Positions 34,962 to 43,947 of a stretch of 64,000 bases of DNA are shown here, piece by piece; the first letter of the stretch is position 1; every line of letters begins with the position of its first letter. The position numbers and the translations under genes are program-made. The notes under the pieces are model-generated. The model searched no databases and was not told the origin of the DNA. It worked only from the letters and a program-made list of their open reading frames with translations. The stretch is from VXLM01 sp965242665 (GTDB lineage Bacteria > Chloroflexota > Dehalococcoidia > Lucifugimonadales > VXLM01). The stretch lies in assembly GCA_965242665.1 (NCBI GenBank), contig OZ251484.1:2976001-3040000 (forward strand), written 5' to 3'.

Positions 34962-35473
34962 GATGTTTCGTTTCCCCGATCCAATGTTTCGTTTCCCCGA
35001 TCCATGAGTCGCACGACCGATTCGAGGGCCGACCGTCCGTGCCAATAGTCGTCCAAACGGACGACTGGGGCAACTCCGCAGAGAAAAGCGCAGGGAGTTT
35101 CTTCCAGGGTCCATCGTCCATCGCTCGTGGTCTCCCCCGCGTCGATCCCAAGCGACGCCTTCACACCCTCCAACAGCTGCGCCCCTCCGTTGACCGCGCA
35201 CGAAACCCCCGTACACACCTGCAAGACGCGCGCGCCAGGCTCCGCAATCCGGAGCTCCGTATAGCTCGTCGCCGCCCCGTACACCTCGCTAGCAGGAATT
35301 CCCAAATGCCACCCGACGACCTCCATCGCCCAGTCCGGCAAGTGTCGAAATTCGTGCTGCACGAAGTGCAGGGCAGGGAGTAGTTGACCATGATTCCGAG
35401 GAAACTTCTCTCGAAGAGCGGACCTCAGCGCGTTCCTCTGTTCTCGTATCGACTGCACGGCCTCGATGAGCAA
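34958..35473 (-). CDS. 2Fe-2S thioredoxin-like subunit (NuoE/FdsG-like)
   Basis: A 171-residue NuoE-like subunit that carries one [2Fe-2S] cluster. The ligands are Cys87, Cys92 (VCTGVSC) and Cys128, Cys132 (TPCAFLC), with normal spacing. The start is TTG at 35473, since no ATG exists at the N-terminus; the site before it is poor. The C-terminal residues contain an exact doubling, DRGNET-LDRGNET-S, encoded by a tandem 21-base repeat at 34963-35004. It is the first gene of the formate dehydrogenase operon and is transcribed from one side of the mirrored promoter region (35502-35581). Confidence 0.9.
   Translation of the reverse strand: MLIEAVQSIREQRNALRSALREKFPRNHGQLLPALHFVQHEFRHLPDWAMEVVGWHLGIPASEVYGAATSYTELRIAEPGARVLQVCTGVSCAVNGGAQLLEGVKASLGIDAGETTSDGRWTLEETPCAFLCGVAPVVRLDDYWHGRSALESVVRLMDRGNETLDRGNETS
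34963..35004 (-). repeat. Tandem 21-bp duplication in the nuoE-like gene end
   Basis: AATGTTTCGTTTCCCCGATCC occurs twice head to tail. In the minus strand this gives the doubled peptide DRGNET. The repeat precedes the stop and the overlapping start of the NuoF-like gene; its length is a multiple of three, so it adds seven residues and no frameshift. Confidence 0.6.
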
Positions 35474-35501
35474 CCTCGTGTGATTAGGATTCGGACGATT
35501 G

Positions 35502-35581
35502 AACTATAGCAGATTGCCGCGCATCGTCCAAGCAGTACCAGGCCATTCCTCTGTTGCGCGCACATCGAATCTGCTATAGTT
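35502..35581. promoter_or_regulatory. Mirrored divergent promoter with 14-bp inverted repeats
   Basis: AACTATAGCAGATT (35502-35515) and AATCTGCTATAGTT (35568-35581) are perfect reverse complements. Each contains, on its own strand, TGCTATAGT, which fits an extended -10 (TGnTATAnT). One points to the nuoE-like gene on the minus strand, the other to the membrane protein on the + strand. On the + side only six bases separate the hexamer from the ATG at 35587, so the + transcript would be leaderless. The arms could also be a shared operator. Confidence 0.6.
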
Positions 35582-35586
35582 GCACA

Positions 35587-37986
35587 ATGGACGACCGAGC
35601 CCCTAGACGCCCCAACCGATCGGTCTGGTCGCAAGCCGCCGGAACGCTGCGCATCCTCAAAGGCTGGCAGGCCATACCCGCCGCCATCCTCGCAGTGTAC
35701 CTGCTCGTGGGCATACTAGTACCGCCGGAGTGGCTTTCCTTACACGCCGGAGATATTACTCCTCCGTTGGGATGGGAGTGGGCTACTGGAAAACTGCTTG
35801 TGTTGGGGTCTGATCATCGGTATCTAGACCTCTTCGACTACACCCTTTGGGGGGCCACGCAAATTGCTCGCTACGCCGTACCTGCCGTCTTGCTTGGCGT
35901 GGTTGTCGGATGGACGGCAGCCCATGCAGTGTCAAGGTTATCCTCCCGTATGAGATACGCCGTATACGCCGTCTTGGCCGTAGTCTTCATTCCAACCGCG
36001 GTATCGACGATCGATGTCAATGAACTAGACGTATCCCTCTTTCCAGTACGGATATGGGTCGATCAGTATCCCTTGGAAATCTCCATTCTAGGCGATACCC
36101 ATATTTTCCTTAGTTACAATGACAGCAGAATCAGTGTTAGCAATTACAGTGCTCACTGGATTCTTGAACATCCTTTGCTTGGACCTACGGTAGACGCCAT
36201 TGGAAGTATAGCCTCTATCATAATGCTTGCAGTCCCTGCTGCCGTATGCTCCTTCCTCATAATGACGATTTTCAAGTACTCTCGTACTCCTGCCAGCCAG
36301 TCGAGCGTACAGTCACATGATGAGAACGATCTGCCTCCAGACTTGGAGAACACATCGACGCCGCCTCGCAGAAATCAAATGGTCTTGTGGATGGGGCTGA
36401 ACTTCTTTGCGGGACTCGGTCTCGTGATATTCATCATGTCCGCCGTGCCGACGTGGTTTAGTGATATTTTCCCGTACTACCGCTGTCCTTCTTCTGCTCC
36501 ATCTGGCCCGATTGACCCCAGTGGTTGCTACGCAGCTGTTTTTTACCAATTACTTGACTGGCACGTGTGGATACCAGCCATTGTGATGCTGACCGTATTG
36601 GCATCCGCTATTCTCATGGTGAGATGGCTGTCGTCCGAGATACGCCAAGAGTCCCAGCGCAGTTCTCCTGTGCCGTCGGACTTGAGTGCGGCCACTCGTC
36701 CGAGGATATTCGCGCAGTTTCTGTTGGTGATAATAGTCGCCGTCGTCGTTGCCCCTGCTGGCTATGCCCTCGCCATCGTTCTCGCTTTTGCTCTAGAGGT
36801 AATTGACACGCCCGGCGCATTGGGGATTGTGAATGTATCGGAGATCTTGGCTGGTTCTCTCTTCGGCGTCGCGTTTGCAACCCTGGCGTTGTATGACTAC
36901 AGGAGCCACGGAGTCGGGTTCGCTGTATTTGTCTCAACGATAGTCTCGTTGTATTCACTGGGAATTACATATGTGGTACAAGAAGATATCGGACTAGCAG
37001 CCAACATGCAGCTAGGTTTCATACTGCCTTTTGCCGCAGGATCGTTTGGACTTATTGCGCTTCTCGCTCCTCCGTCGATATCGGGGTCTCGCCGGATCAT
37101 GTTTGCCGTTCCTATCCCTGGCATTATCGTGTGGTTTCTGCTTGTGCTGCAAATTGGCCAGATGTTTTACGAAATCGATTTTGGTTTGAATGAAGATCTG
37201 CTGCTGATAATGCTCATATGGATTGTCCCTATATTGATATTTCATGGGATGTTCGTCTGTGTTGAGGCCGTTAGGCGGCTATCTACCCACCCCAATGCTA
37301 GACGTCGCTTCCGTATTCTAGTTGCGGTGGTAGTCGCGGTAGTCGCCGTCGTACTCGTAGGTTGGACAGTGTATGCCTTCATGCTCCCTCTGAGTGACAG
37401 AATTGGTCCTCACCATGCACACATGGCGTTCGGGATGGTAACCGTGCTTGGCTCCGTTTCTTTGGCTTTCCTACTTGCCGTGTACTCGAATGTTCAACGC
37501 GGATATAACGTATTCGTGTGGGTGGGAATTCTGCCGATCCTCCTTTTCTCCTTACTCATTTCCAGCCCCCAATTCGACTACGTGGTCGAAAACTACTTTA
37601 TTCACCTTCGCACCCTTGGAATACTCCGCAACTTCCTCCTCGCGTTCATGATCGCATACATCTGGTTCTCCGCCGTCCGTTTGCAGAGTATCAAGTCCGC
37701 TCTGGGCGTAGCTATCGCGGCCGCCGCCGTCACCTACGCCGCAGTGTCGCTCATGCTGAACGACGACAACTCCGCGCGCTTCCTCGTCGACCGCTTCATG
37801 GAAGCCATTGGATACGCTCCGACTGACGAAGAACCCGCAATGAGCGTTCTAATGGGGGAGAGTGGGAACTACTGGATCCGCACGTATGCCTTTGGGATCA
37901 TTGTCTCCGCGGTTGCCGCCGGCGGTCTCTCCGTCTATACTCTTCTCCAACGCGCCGGGGGAACTATGCAGCCAGCGCGCGAATGA
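35587..37986 (+). CDS. Large polytopic membrane protein of unknown function
   Basis: A 799-residue protein with about 16-18 hydrophobic segments and no soluble domain larger than about 60 residues. The first helix is near residues 25-45 (AIPAAILAVYLLVGILV). A hydrophilic loop around 230-260 is rich in Ser and Asp. No conserved transporter or enzyme motif was recognised. The ATG at 35587 lies six bases after a TATAGT hexamer, so the mRNA is probably leaderless; the frame could otherwise start at 35554, which would be inside the promoter. The internal part of the gene has lower GC than its neighbours. It lies just before a PH-domain gene, with 18 bases between, and the two may form a membrane complex. 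Confidence 0.6.
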   Translation: MDDRAPRRPNRSVWSQAAGTLRILKGWQAIPAAILAVYLLVGILVPPEWLSLHAGDITPPLGWEWATGKLLVLGSDHRYLDLFDYTLWGATQIARYAVPAVLLGVVVGWTAAHAVSRLSSRMRYAVYAVLAVVFIPTAVSTIDVNELDVSLFPVRIWVDQYPLEISILGDTHIFLSYNDSRISVSNYSAHWILEHPLLGPTVDAIGSIASIIMLAVPAAVCSFLIMTIFKYSRTPASQSSVQSHDENDLPPDLENTSTPPRRNQMVLWMGLNFFAGLGLVIFIMSAVPTWFSDIFPYYRCPSSAPSGPIDPSGCYAAVFYQLLDWHVWIPAIVMLTVLASAILMVRWLSSEIRQESQRSSPVPSDLSAATRPRIFAQFLLVIIVAVVVAPAGYALAIVLAFALEVIDTPGALGIVNVSEILAGSLFGVAFATLALYDYRSHGVGFAVFVSTIVSLYSLGITYVVQEDIGLAANMQLGFILPFAAGSFGLIALLAPPSISGSRRIMFAVPIPGIIVWFLLVLQIGQMFYEIDFGLNEDLLLIMLIWIVPILIFHGMFVCVEAVRRLSTHPNARRRFRILVAVVVAVVAVVLVGWTVYAFMLPLSDRIGPHHAHMAFGMVTVLGSVSLAFLLAVYSNVQRGYNVFVWVGILPILLFSLLISSPQFDYVVENYFIHLRTLGILRNFLLAFMIAYIWFSAVRLQSIKSALGVAIAAAAVTYAAVSLMLNDDNSARFLVDRFMEAIGYAPTDEEPAMSVLMGESGNYWIRTYAFGIIVSAVAAGGLSVYTLLQRAGGTMQPARE

Positions 37987-38004
37987 CCATTCAGGAGATG
38001 GAAC

Positions 38005-38559
38005 GTGAGTCAACAGAATGACCTATCCAATGCAATCGATGGGGCGCCCCTCGAAGCACAGTTTGACCGTCGCATAGCCGCGCACGGACGAATGGTAGGG
38101 TCGCTCATCCTCCTAGTTACCGTCGTGGGCATCCCTCTTATCCCATTCTGGCTGCTGTTCAGCCTCTGGTACTACCCGGAATACCTCCGCCGCATCTCCG
38201 CGCGTTTGACTTCCCACACGCTGGAAGTGCAAAAGGGCGTATTCTTCCGCTCGGAAGCCACCATCCCGCTCAACCGAATCACTGACCTCCGCCTGCACGA
38301 CGGGCCTATCATGCGCTATTACAACCTGCGCGGCCTGAAGGTCGAGACGGCCGGAATGTCTGGAGATACCGGAAGCGAGGGCGATTTGGTTGGCGTGATC
38401 GACGCATCAGAGTTCCGTGATGCAGTCTTGGCGCAACGGCAAAGAGTGCTCGGACGAGAAGAAGCCGCGGGACCAGCCCCTGCGTCCGAAGGAGTCTCCG
38501 AGACACTCGTCGAGATCCGCGACATCCTGGCGCGAATCGAAGAGCAGGGAAGGAAGTAA
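38005..38559 (+). CDS. Membrane protein with bacterial PH domain (YdbS/DUF304-like)
   Basis: A 184-residue protein. Two membrane helices near residues 30-60 (VGSLILLVTVVGIPLIPFWLLFSLWYYPEYLRR) are followed by a PH-like domain: LTSHTLEVQKGVFFRSEATIPLNRITDLRLHDGPIMRYYNLRGLKVETAG is the typical bPH2 pattern (tl.v..G.....e..ip..ri.di......l.r..g...l.v.taG). A coiled-coil tail of about 40 residues ends it. The GTG start has GGAGATGG upstream. It is probably co-transcribed with the large membrane protein before it. The function is unknown; the family often sits with transport or cell-envelope genes. Confidence 0.8.
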   Translation: MSQQNDLSNAIDGAPLEAQFDRRIAAHGRMVGSLILLVTVVGIPLIPFWLLFSLWYYPEYLRRISARLTSHTLEVQKGVFFRSEATIPLNRITDLRLHDGPIMRYYNLRGLKVETAGMSGDTGSEGDLVGVIDASEFRDAVLAQRQRVLGREEAAGPAPASEGVSETLVEIRDILARIEEQGRK

Positions 38560-38671
38560 GCGCAAAGATGCCTGTTACAAGAGCGCATCCATCGATTGCG
38601 GAATTCCTCCACTCTCCGTCGCCGGGGTCACCCATCCCCAAAGCGTCACCATCCGCATCTACAATCGGCCT

Positions 38672-38893
38672 CTACACCTCGAACAACGACCTCGACAGCC
38701 CTGACTGCCGTATGATCGACCGGAGAGTGCCAATGCGGATCTCGCGGTGGTTGGGTACTGGAACGGTAACGGTCGTATAGTCCATCTTGAGCTGCATGAT
38801 GATATGGCTGCCGCGCCTACGCCTCTCGACGAATCCATGGTCTTCGAGAAGCGCGCAAACCTCGCGGCCCGAGAAGACTCTGAGATCACCCAA
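38672..38893 (-). CDS. hicA: HicA-type mRNA interferase toxin
   Basis: A 73-residue toxin of the HicA family with a double-stranded-RNA-binding-like fold that cuts mRNA. The signature GSHIIMQ has the catalytic His30, and the N-terminal FSGREVCALLEDHGFVERRRRGSH together with VPNHREIRIGTLRSIIRQSGLS match the family closely. The start overlaps the end of hicB by eight bases, so it is made after the antitoxin from the same mRNA. Confidence 0.93.
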   Translation of the reverse strand: MGDLRVFSGREVCALLEDHGFVERRRRGSHIIMQLKMDYTTVTVPVPNHREIRIGTLRSIIRQSGLSRSLFEV

Positions 38894-39122
38894 CCGCTAG
38901 TTCGATGCTAGTGACGTAGACTTCCCCGTGGAGGCGCCGCTCGATCTCCGACGGGCTGGCCTCTTCCCAGAAGAGCTGCACGGCCTCCCGGAGATTGGCC
39001 TGGCTCTCTTCCACCGTGTCGCCTTGGCTTGCGATGTCCAACGCCGGACACAACGAAACGTAGCCATCTCCTTCGCGCTCGATAACCGCGGCCAGACGGG
39101 GTGTAGCAGATACGGTCGTCAT
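38886..39122 (-). CDS. hicB: HicB-type antitoxin
   Basis: A 78-residue HicB antitoxin. AAVIEREGDGYVSLCPALDIASQGDTVEESQANLREAVQLF is the standard RNase H-like partner domain that covers HicA. No helix-turn-helix or ribbon-helix-helix DNA-binding domain is added at the C-terminus, so repression would require another factor. I chose the ATG at 39122, which has GGAGG seven bases before; the longer frame to 39404 runs back into the aor gene. A TATAAT on the minus strand (39184-39189) overlaps the aor stop codon and is a likely promoter. Confidence 0.92.
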   Translation of the reverse strand: MTTVSATPRLAAVIEREGDGYVSLCPALDIASQGDTVEESQANLREAVQLFWEEASPSEIERRLHGEVYVTSIELAVG

Positions 39123-39183
39123 GACGTTTCCTCCATTGTCTCTATCGGCAGCATTGTAGCAAGTATACCGCAGTATCATGGCC

Positions 39184-39189
39184 ATTATA
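39184..39189 (-). promoter_or_regulatory. Probable -10 element of hicBA
   Basis: TATAAT on the minus strand (ATTATA on the +), with TG five bases before it (TGTGGTATAAT), 62 bases upstream of the hicB ATG. A second hexamer TATACT follows 16 bases later. No clear -35 is present. The position over the aor stop codon separates the toxin-antitoxin pair from the operon upstream. Confidence 0.45.
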
Positions 39190-41026
39190 CCACAACATTG
39201 TGTAATTGTACTATATCCTGTAACTCCAATGCTTCTATTTTCCCGTACGGAATCAACCCGTCCTCCGTCCATCCCCGCGCGCGGTAGTACCCGTCGATCA
39301 TCATATCCACGTCCGCCCGAGTAAGCCCGACGCCCTTGACTGTGCCGTTGGGCAGGGTCTCTGCGAATACGCGCTCGGGTAGCGTATCGTCTGCGCGAGT
39401 CCACCCCTCGCGGATGTTGAATAGCTTCTTGAGGTTGTTGATCCGCTCGCCCGCCCGCACCAGGTCACCCGGAGTCGTTGCCCATCCAGTGAGTCGCTCG
39501 TAGATCGATGCGGATTCTCCATAGAAGTCGTCGAATGCCTTTCGTAGGAATTTGCACCAGATGAGAGAATCCAACACCGCGGAATAATCTTCGCCCTCCA
39601 TTGTGATGCGGCCGCGTTCGTCGTCGACGGTGAGCCGGTCGACACGGTTGGAAAAGTCCGCCTCGTATGCAGAGGAGCGGTTGTGACATGCGCCGCGAGT
39701 GCTTACAGACAGGGCCAAAGCCATCGTCTTGAGGCTCCGAGGCTCATAGCCTGGCATTTCGAGCCCCTTGACGTGCATAGCCCAGCTCTGCGACCCATTC
39801 CCGATTGTCTCAGATGCACGTCTCGACCCCTCGGCGAGGAGGTCGCCCAAAGAGGTTCGATGAGCGATCATCCGGAGCGCGGCGAGCAGCGCGCGCCCAT
39901 CGCCAAACCGCAGGTCAATCCCGTCCGCGTCGTTTGCAGTCAACAGACCGTTCTCGAAGCACTCCATAGCCCACGCCACGGAGCCGCCTGCGCTTATGGT
40001 GTCCATCCCCATCTCGTCGCACAAGCGGGAAGCGCGAATCACCGTGTTGGCGTCTGCTACGCCGACCAACGGCCCGAGTGCAAACGAACTCTCGTACTCC
40101 ATCCGTCCAGTAGCATCCGCGCCGTTGTCCGTCGTCGTCACGATATGCTCGCACCCGATGGTGCAGTTGGCACAATGAGCGTTTCGCACGTGATGCGACG
40201 TCCGGAACGTCTCGCCGCTCACTGCTTCGGCTCCCTCGAACGTCGACTGCTGGAAGTTCCGCGTAGGAAGGGTTCCGAGACGGTTGAATACGGACACGTT
40301 CGCAAGTGTGCCCAAGGTGCGGTACTTCTCTGTGGCGTCCCCCAGGCTGCGGCGGCTCAGATCTGCTTGAATTACGCCGAGCGAGTTGGGATCGGCAAAC
40401 GATACCATCTTCCGGCCGCGCACAGCGATCGCTTTGAGGTTCTTGGACCCCATGACCGCACCCGGGCCCGTGCGCCCCGCCTGACGCCCGCCGTCGTTTG
40501 CGATGCTAGCAAAGCGAACGAGGTTTTCTCCTGCAGGGCCGATAGATGCGACGCGGTACATCCCGCCAAGTTGGGCCTTGACCGTTTCCTCGCTCTTCGA
40601 TGTGCTCATACCCACAAGATGGGATGCGTCCAAGAATTCCACCGAATCATCGGTGATGACGAGTAAAGTAGGGGAGGATGACCGGCCAGTGACGACGATC
40701 GCGTCGAAGCCGGTTTTCTTCAATTCGGTCGCGAGGAAGCTGGACGACAGCGAATCGCCAATGAACCCTGTCAACGGCGACTTCGTTACGACCGCGAACT
40801 TGCTCGACGTCGTCAACCTGCTTCCCACCAGTGGACTTGTCGCAAAGATCAAGGGATTCTCGGGCGACATCGGATCAACCCCAGGTGGGCAGTATGCGTG
40901 GAGCAGATACGCGCCCAGTCCAGTGCCTCCCAAGAACCGCAGCAGCACGTCCTCCTCCAGCACTTCCCAGCGCACAGACTGATTTGCTAACTCGATCAAC
41001 ATGACCCTGCCATGATAGCCGTACAT
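39185..41026 (-). CDS. aor: Aldehyde:ferredoxin oxidoreductase (tungsten enzyme family)
   Basis: A 613-residue enzyme of the AOR family, which oxidises aldehydes to acids at a tungsten-bis-pterin site with ferredoxin as acceptor. The N-terminal domain has FLGGTGLGAYLL, SKFAVVTKSPLTGF and AGRTGPGAVMGSKNLKAI, all AOR signatures. The [4Fe-4S] cluster ligands are Cys285, Cys288 and Cys292 (HCANCTIGC), with a distant Cys near LIWCKF. GYEPRSLKTMALALSVSTRGACH is a typical part of domain 3. The ATG follows the MoaD gene with five bases between, so it is the last gene of the cofactor operon. The substrate cannot be set from sequence. Confidence 0.9.
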   Translation of the reverse strand: MYGYHGRVMLIELANQSVRWEVLEEDVLLRFLGGTGLGAYLLHAYCPPGVDPMSPENPLIFATSPLVGSRLTTSSKFAVVTKSPLTGFIGDSLSSSFLATELKKTGFDAIVVTGRSSSPTLLVITDDSVEFLDASHLVGMSTSKSEETVKAQLGGMYRVASIGPAGENLVRFASIANDGGRQAGRTGPGAVMGSKNLKAIAVRGRKMVSFADPNSLGVIQADLSRRSLGDATEKYRTLGTLANVSVFNRLGTLPTRNFQQSTFEGAEAVSGETFRTSHHVRNAHCANCTIGCEHIVTTTDNGADATGRMEYESSFALGPLVGVADANTVIRASRLCDEMGMDTISAGGSVAWAMECFENGLLTANDADGIDLRFGDGRALLAALRMIAHRTSLGDLLAEGSRRASETIGNGSQSWAMHVKGLEMPGYEPRSLKTMALALSVSTRGACHNRSSAYEADFSNRVDRLTVDDERGRITMEGEDYSAVLDSLIWCKFLRKAFDDFYGESASIYERLTGWATTPGDLVRAGERINNLKKLFNIREGWTRADDTLPERVFAETLPNGTVKGVGLTRADVDMMIDGYYRARGWTEDGLIPYGKIEALELQDIVQLHNVVV

Positions 41027-41031
41027 CTCCG

Positions 41032-41340
41032 CTACCCTCCCGCCTGGCTGGAAAACAGGAGCAATGAGTCACCTTCGCTCAGCTCTCTGTGATCGTCGGT
41101 GATGAACTCTACGCCGTTGAGGTTGACCGTGTAGCTGCACAAGAAACCGGAGAGGTCTCGACGGATGACCGTCCCCACGAGGGCGGGATGACACCGCGCT
41201 ATCGAAGCCGCGATGCTTCCGAGGGTGCAGTCACTCGCTACGTCGACCTCCAGCCTGTGCCGACCTGCCAGCAAGCGGGCGTTGCCGAACAGCTCGACTG
41301 CAACGGTCACGTATTTGTGCCGTTCCTCGCCTACCTTCAT
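41032..41340 (-). CDS. moaD: MoaD/ThiS family sulfur carrier protein
   Basis: A 102-residue ubiquitin-like sulfur carrier with the required C-terminal Gly-Gly (SSQAGG). It provides sulfur for the dithiolene of molybdopterin, or for the tungsten form. VTVAVELFGNARLLAGRHRLEVDV is the first hairpin of the fold. The end overlaps nothing, but its start overlaps mobA by four bases (ATGA at 41337-41340). It sits directly before aor, as often seen with tungsten enzymes. Confidence 0.9.
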   Translation of the reverse strand: MKVGEERHKYVTVAVELFGNARLLAGRHRLEVDVASDCTLGSIAASIARCHPALVGTVIRRDLSGFLCSYTVNLNGVEFITDDHRELSEGDSLLLFSSQAGG

Positions 41341-41963
41341 GAGCCGACTCCTTCCGCGGCCAATAGACAGGCCCTTGTCAGACCTTCCTCGGTATTCACA
41401 TTGAAGAAGCTGAGCCTTCCGGGGTCGATCTCTTCTACTTCCCGCTGACTCACGTACTTGACGCGCACATCATCGAAGAATCTCGCTATCTTCAGGTCGC
41501 CGGCCTCCAACCGCGTCTCAATGGCCGACAAGCAGACCTTCGAATACGCTGCATGAGTCGGTTCGGGGCGGTGGTCAAGGACTGGAACGACGGCGTCATG
41601 CGATTCACGGAACGACAGGAGATGCGACAAGAGGTCCAGGTTCAAGAATGGCATGTCGCAGGCCGCTACGATTCCCCACTGGTTCGAGGCAGCCGAAAGA
41701 CCGGTGAAGATGCCTCCGAGAGACCCGGCGTTCGGGTAGATATCTACGGCTACGACCGCGGAATCTGGCAGAGGCAACTCCCGGCCCCGTTGAGGCGTAT
41801 TGACCACGACCACCAACTCATCCGCGATCCCGGAAAGTGCGCCCATCACACGTCCTATGAGAGGTTGCCCATTGATCGGCTCGACCGCCTTGTCTCGCCC
41901 CAGCCTGCGGCTCAGTCCGCCCGCGAGGATGATTCCAGTTACGCCCCTGCTGGTGTCGGTCAT
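41337..41963 (-). CDS. mobA: Molybdenum cofactor guanylyltransferase MobA
   Basis: A 208-residue nucleotidyltransferase that adds GMP to Mo/W-pterin. GIILAGGLSRRLGRDKAVEPINGQPLIGRV is the GTP-binding start (LAGG..rR.G.dK), CDMPFLNLDLL holds the metal-binding Asp, and the following sequence is family-like. It makes the bis-guanine dinucleotide cofactor needed by the FdhA enzyme. It is translated together with moaD. Confidence 0.93.
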   Translation of the reverse strand: MTDTSRGVTGIILAGGLSRRLGRDKAVEPINGQPLIGRVMGALSGIADELVVVVNTPQRGRELPLPDSAVVAVDIYPNAGSLGGIFTGLSAASNQWGIVAACDMPFLNLDLLSHLLSFRESHDAVVPVLDHRPEPTHAAYSKVCLSAIETRLEAGDLKIARFFDDVRVKYVSQREVEEIDPGRLSFFNVNTEEGLTRACLLAAEGVGS

Positions 41964-41991
41964 GCGATGCTCCTAGTGCCGCCGTACTATA

Positions 41992-43941
41992 TTACCAGGT
42001 CTCTGGATGGTTGATTCTCTCTGCCACTATTCCTGTGGACGTCGTGTCGTAGCCACCGAGCGCGTCGACGCGTCGTTTGAATCCGTCGCTCCTGATGAGG
42101 GACAGCATCGGCGCCAGAAGATCGTCATCGTAGAACACCTCTGGGATGGCGAGATCGTAACGCTCGGTGGACAGCGGCACGAAGTCCATGCCAAGCGCGC
42201 GTGCAGCAGACAAGATTCCTACCCCAACGTCGGCCGTCCCGCCGGCTACCGCGGCCGCCACCGCCAAGTGGGTGAACTCCTCGCGCTCGTATCCCCGCAC
42301 GTCCGCTGCAGAGATGCCTTCCTGCCTCATCATATAGTCGAGCAATACCCGCGTGCCCGATCCACGTTGACGGTTTGCGAATCTGACGCCGCCGTGTGCA
42401 AGGTCGGACAATGACCGTATGGACTTTGGGTTCGATGGGCGCACGATGAGCCCCTGAACACGGTGAACAAGAGTGACGAGGACGATGTCTTGATTTGGAA
42501 CATACCGACGAACGAACGGGGCGTTGTATTCGCCCGATCCCTCGTCGAGCAAATGTGTTCCTGCTACGTGCGCCTCTGCGCGGCGAAGCGCCAATAGCCC
42601 GCCAAGGCTTCCAACGTTCGATGAGGCCAACGTTAGGCTCGGATCGATTCGACGAAGGTCGGATGCGATGAGATCCAAAGCCGAGTCATGGCTGCCCGTG
42701 GCGACGATGGTCTTGCCGAGTGAGTCGATGGACCGGAGAAGCTCCACTTCTACGTCCGATCCCGCGTCGACCCCCTCGCTGAACCGGGGAATGGTAACGA
42801 CCCCGTCCGCTCGAACGAGCGACATTACGACTCCTGCCCCCCGTTGAATCGGCGTTGCGACCATTTTGCCGCCCACACGACCCATCCGGACTCGGATCAA
42901 CTCGTCCTCGCCAGTCGAAGAGTGAACTTTTCGGCTCATCGTCGCGCAAGCGCGTTCACGCGGCTGGCCTGTGACGCCGAGCATCCGCTCGATCAGTGGA
43001 TGTAGGAACTTCTCGGATGTCACCGCGGCCGATACCGGATACCCCGGAATCCCAAGTACCGGTTTCGAGTCGATGATGCCCAGTGCGACAGGATGTCCGG
43101 GGCGAATCGCCACCCCGTGCACGACCAATTCTCCGAGATGCGCGACGACCCTTGCCGTATAGTCCTCCCTTCCTGCGGATGAACCCGCGTTTATGACCAC
43201 GATGTCGGATTCCGAGACTGCCCCGGAAACTGCCTCTGCCAATAGACTGAAGTCATCCTCGACGATGCGGTGTCTGATCGCCGCTCCTCCCCAATCTTCG
43301 ATCATTGCGGCGAGCATGAGCGAGTTGAACTCAATGATGCTGCCCGGCGTTGCATCCGAACCGATTGGGACCAATTCGTTGCCTGTTGGAATGACCGTAA
43401 CACGCGGGGGGAGGCGGACATCCACATCGACGATGCCCGCGGCCGCGCACGCAGCGAGGTCTTGTGGACGCAGTCGGTGGCTTTGCGGCAGAACGAGTTC
43501 GGTAGCCGCGATGTCCTCGCCCAACGCGCGCACGTGGTTATACGGCGCGACCGGAGCGTATATCTCGATCGTCGAATCGTCCAGCGTTTGGATGTCTTCG
43601 ATCATGATTACCGCATCGGTATCGACCGGCATTGGATCGCCGGTATCCACGAAGGCCGCCTGCGCCCCAACCGACAGCCTGATGGGCGCAGTCTCGGTCG
43701 CGCCGGCGGTGTCCGCCGCCCGGACGGCCGCGCCGTCCATCGCGGCCGCGTCATAGTGAGGGGAAGAGCGCTCCGCCCAGATTGGCGCGGCAGTGACTCT
43801 GCCATTCGCCTCGTCAATCGGTATCGTCTCGGAAGCAGTGTGAGTTTGCGCGCGGGCGAGAGACAGGGCCCGGTCGAACCGCTCGATCGCTTCCTGAAGT
43901 GGAATGTCGCTCAGGTAGAAGTCACGGCGTTGCTTTTGCAT
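41992..43941 (-). CDS. MoeA fused to a periplasmic-binding-like domain
   Basis: A 649-residue protein with two parts. Residues about 10-415 are MoeA: the N-terminal domain (ERSSPHYDAAAMDGAAV), the MoCF domain with INAGSSAGREDYTARVV and the loop LGIPGYPVSAAVT, and the C-terminal beta domain. Residues about 430-640 are a PBP-like domain (PF12727 type): RPSNPKSIRSLSDLAHGGVRFANRQRGSGTRVLLDYMM and a VGVGILSAARALGMDFVPL-type strand. MoeA inserts molybdate or tungstate into the pterin. The binding domain may sense or deliver the oxyanion or another ligand. Such fusions accompany a plain MoeA in many anaerobes and archaea. Confidence 0.9.
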   Translation of the reverse strand: MQKQRRDFYLSDIPLQEAIERFDRALSLARAQTHTASETIPIDEANGRVTAAPIWAERSSPHYDAAAMDGAAVRAADTAGATETAPIRLSVGAQAAFVDTGDPMPVDTDAVIMIEDIQTLDDSTIEIYAPVAPYNHVRALGEDIAATELVLPQSHRLRPQDLAACAAAGIVDVDVRLPPRVTVIPTGNELVPIGSDATPGSIIEFNSLMLAAMIEDWGGAAIRHRIVEDDFSLLAEAVSGAVSESDIVVINAGSSAGREDYTARVVAHLGELVVHGVAIRPGHPVALGIIDSKPVLGIPGYPVSAAVTSEKFLHPLIERMLGVTGQPRERACATMSRKVHSSTGEDELIRVRMGRVGGKMVATPIQRGAGVVMSLVRADGVVTIPRFSEGVDAGSDVEVELLRSIDSLGKTIVATGSHDSALDLIASDLRRIDPSLTLASSNVGSLGGLLALRRAEAHVAGTHLLDEGSGEYNAPFVRRYVPNQDIVLVTLVHRVQGLIVRPSNPKSIRSLSDLAHGGVRFANRQRGSGTRVLLDYMMRQEGISAADVRGYEREEFTHLAVAAAVAGGTADVGVGILSAARALGMDFVPLSTERYDLAIPEVFYDDDLLAPMLSLIRSDGFKRRVDALGGYDTTSTGIVAERINHPETW

Positions 43942-43947
43942 AGACGC

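Noticed and set aside
39683..40666. A 327-codon + strand open frame
   Set aside because: It lies antisense within aor, whose signatures are clear.
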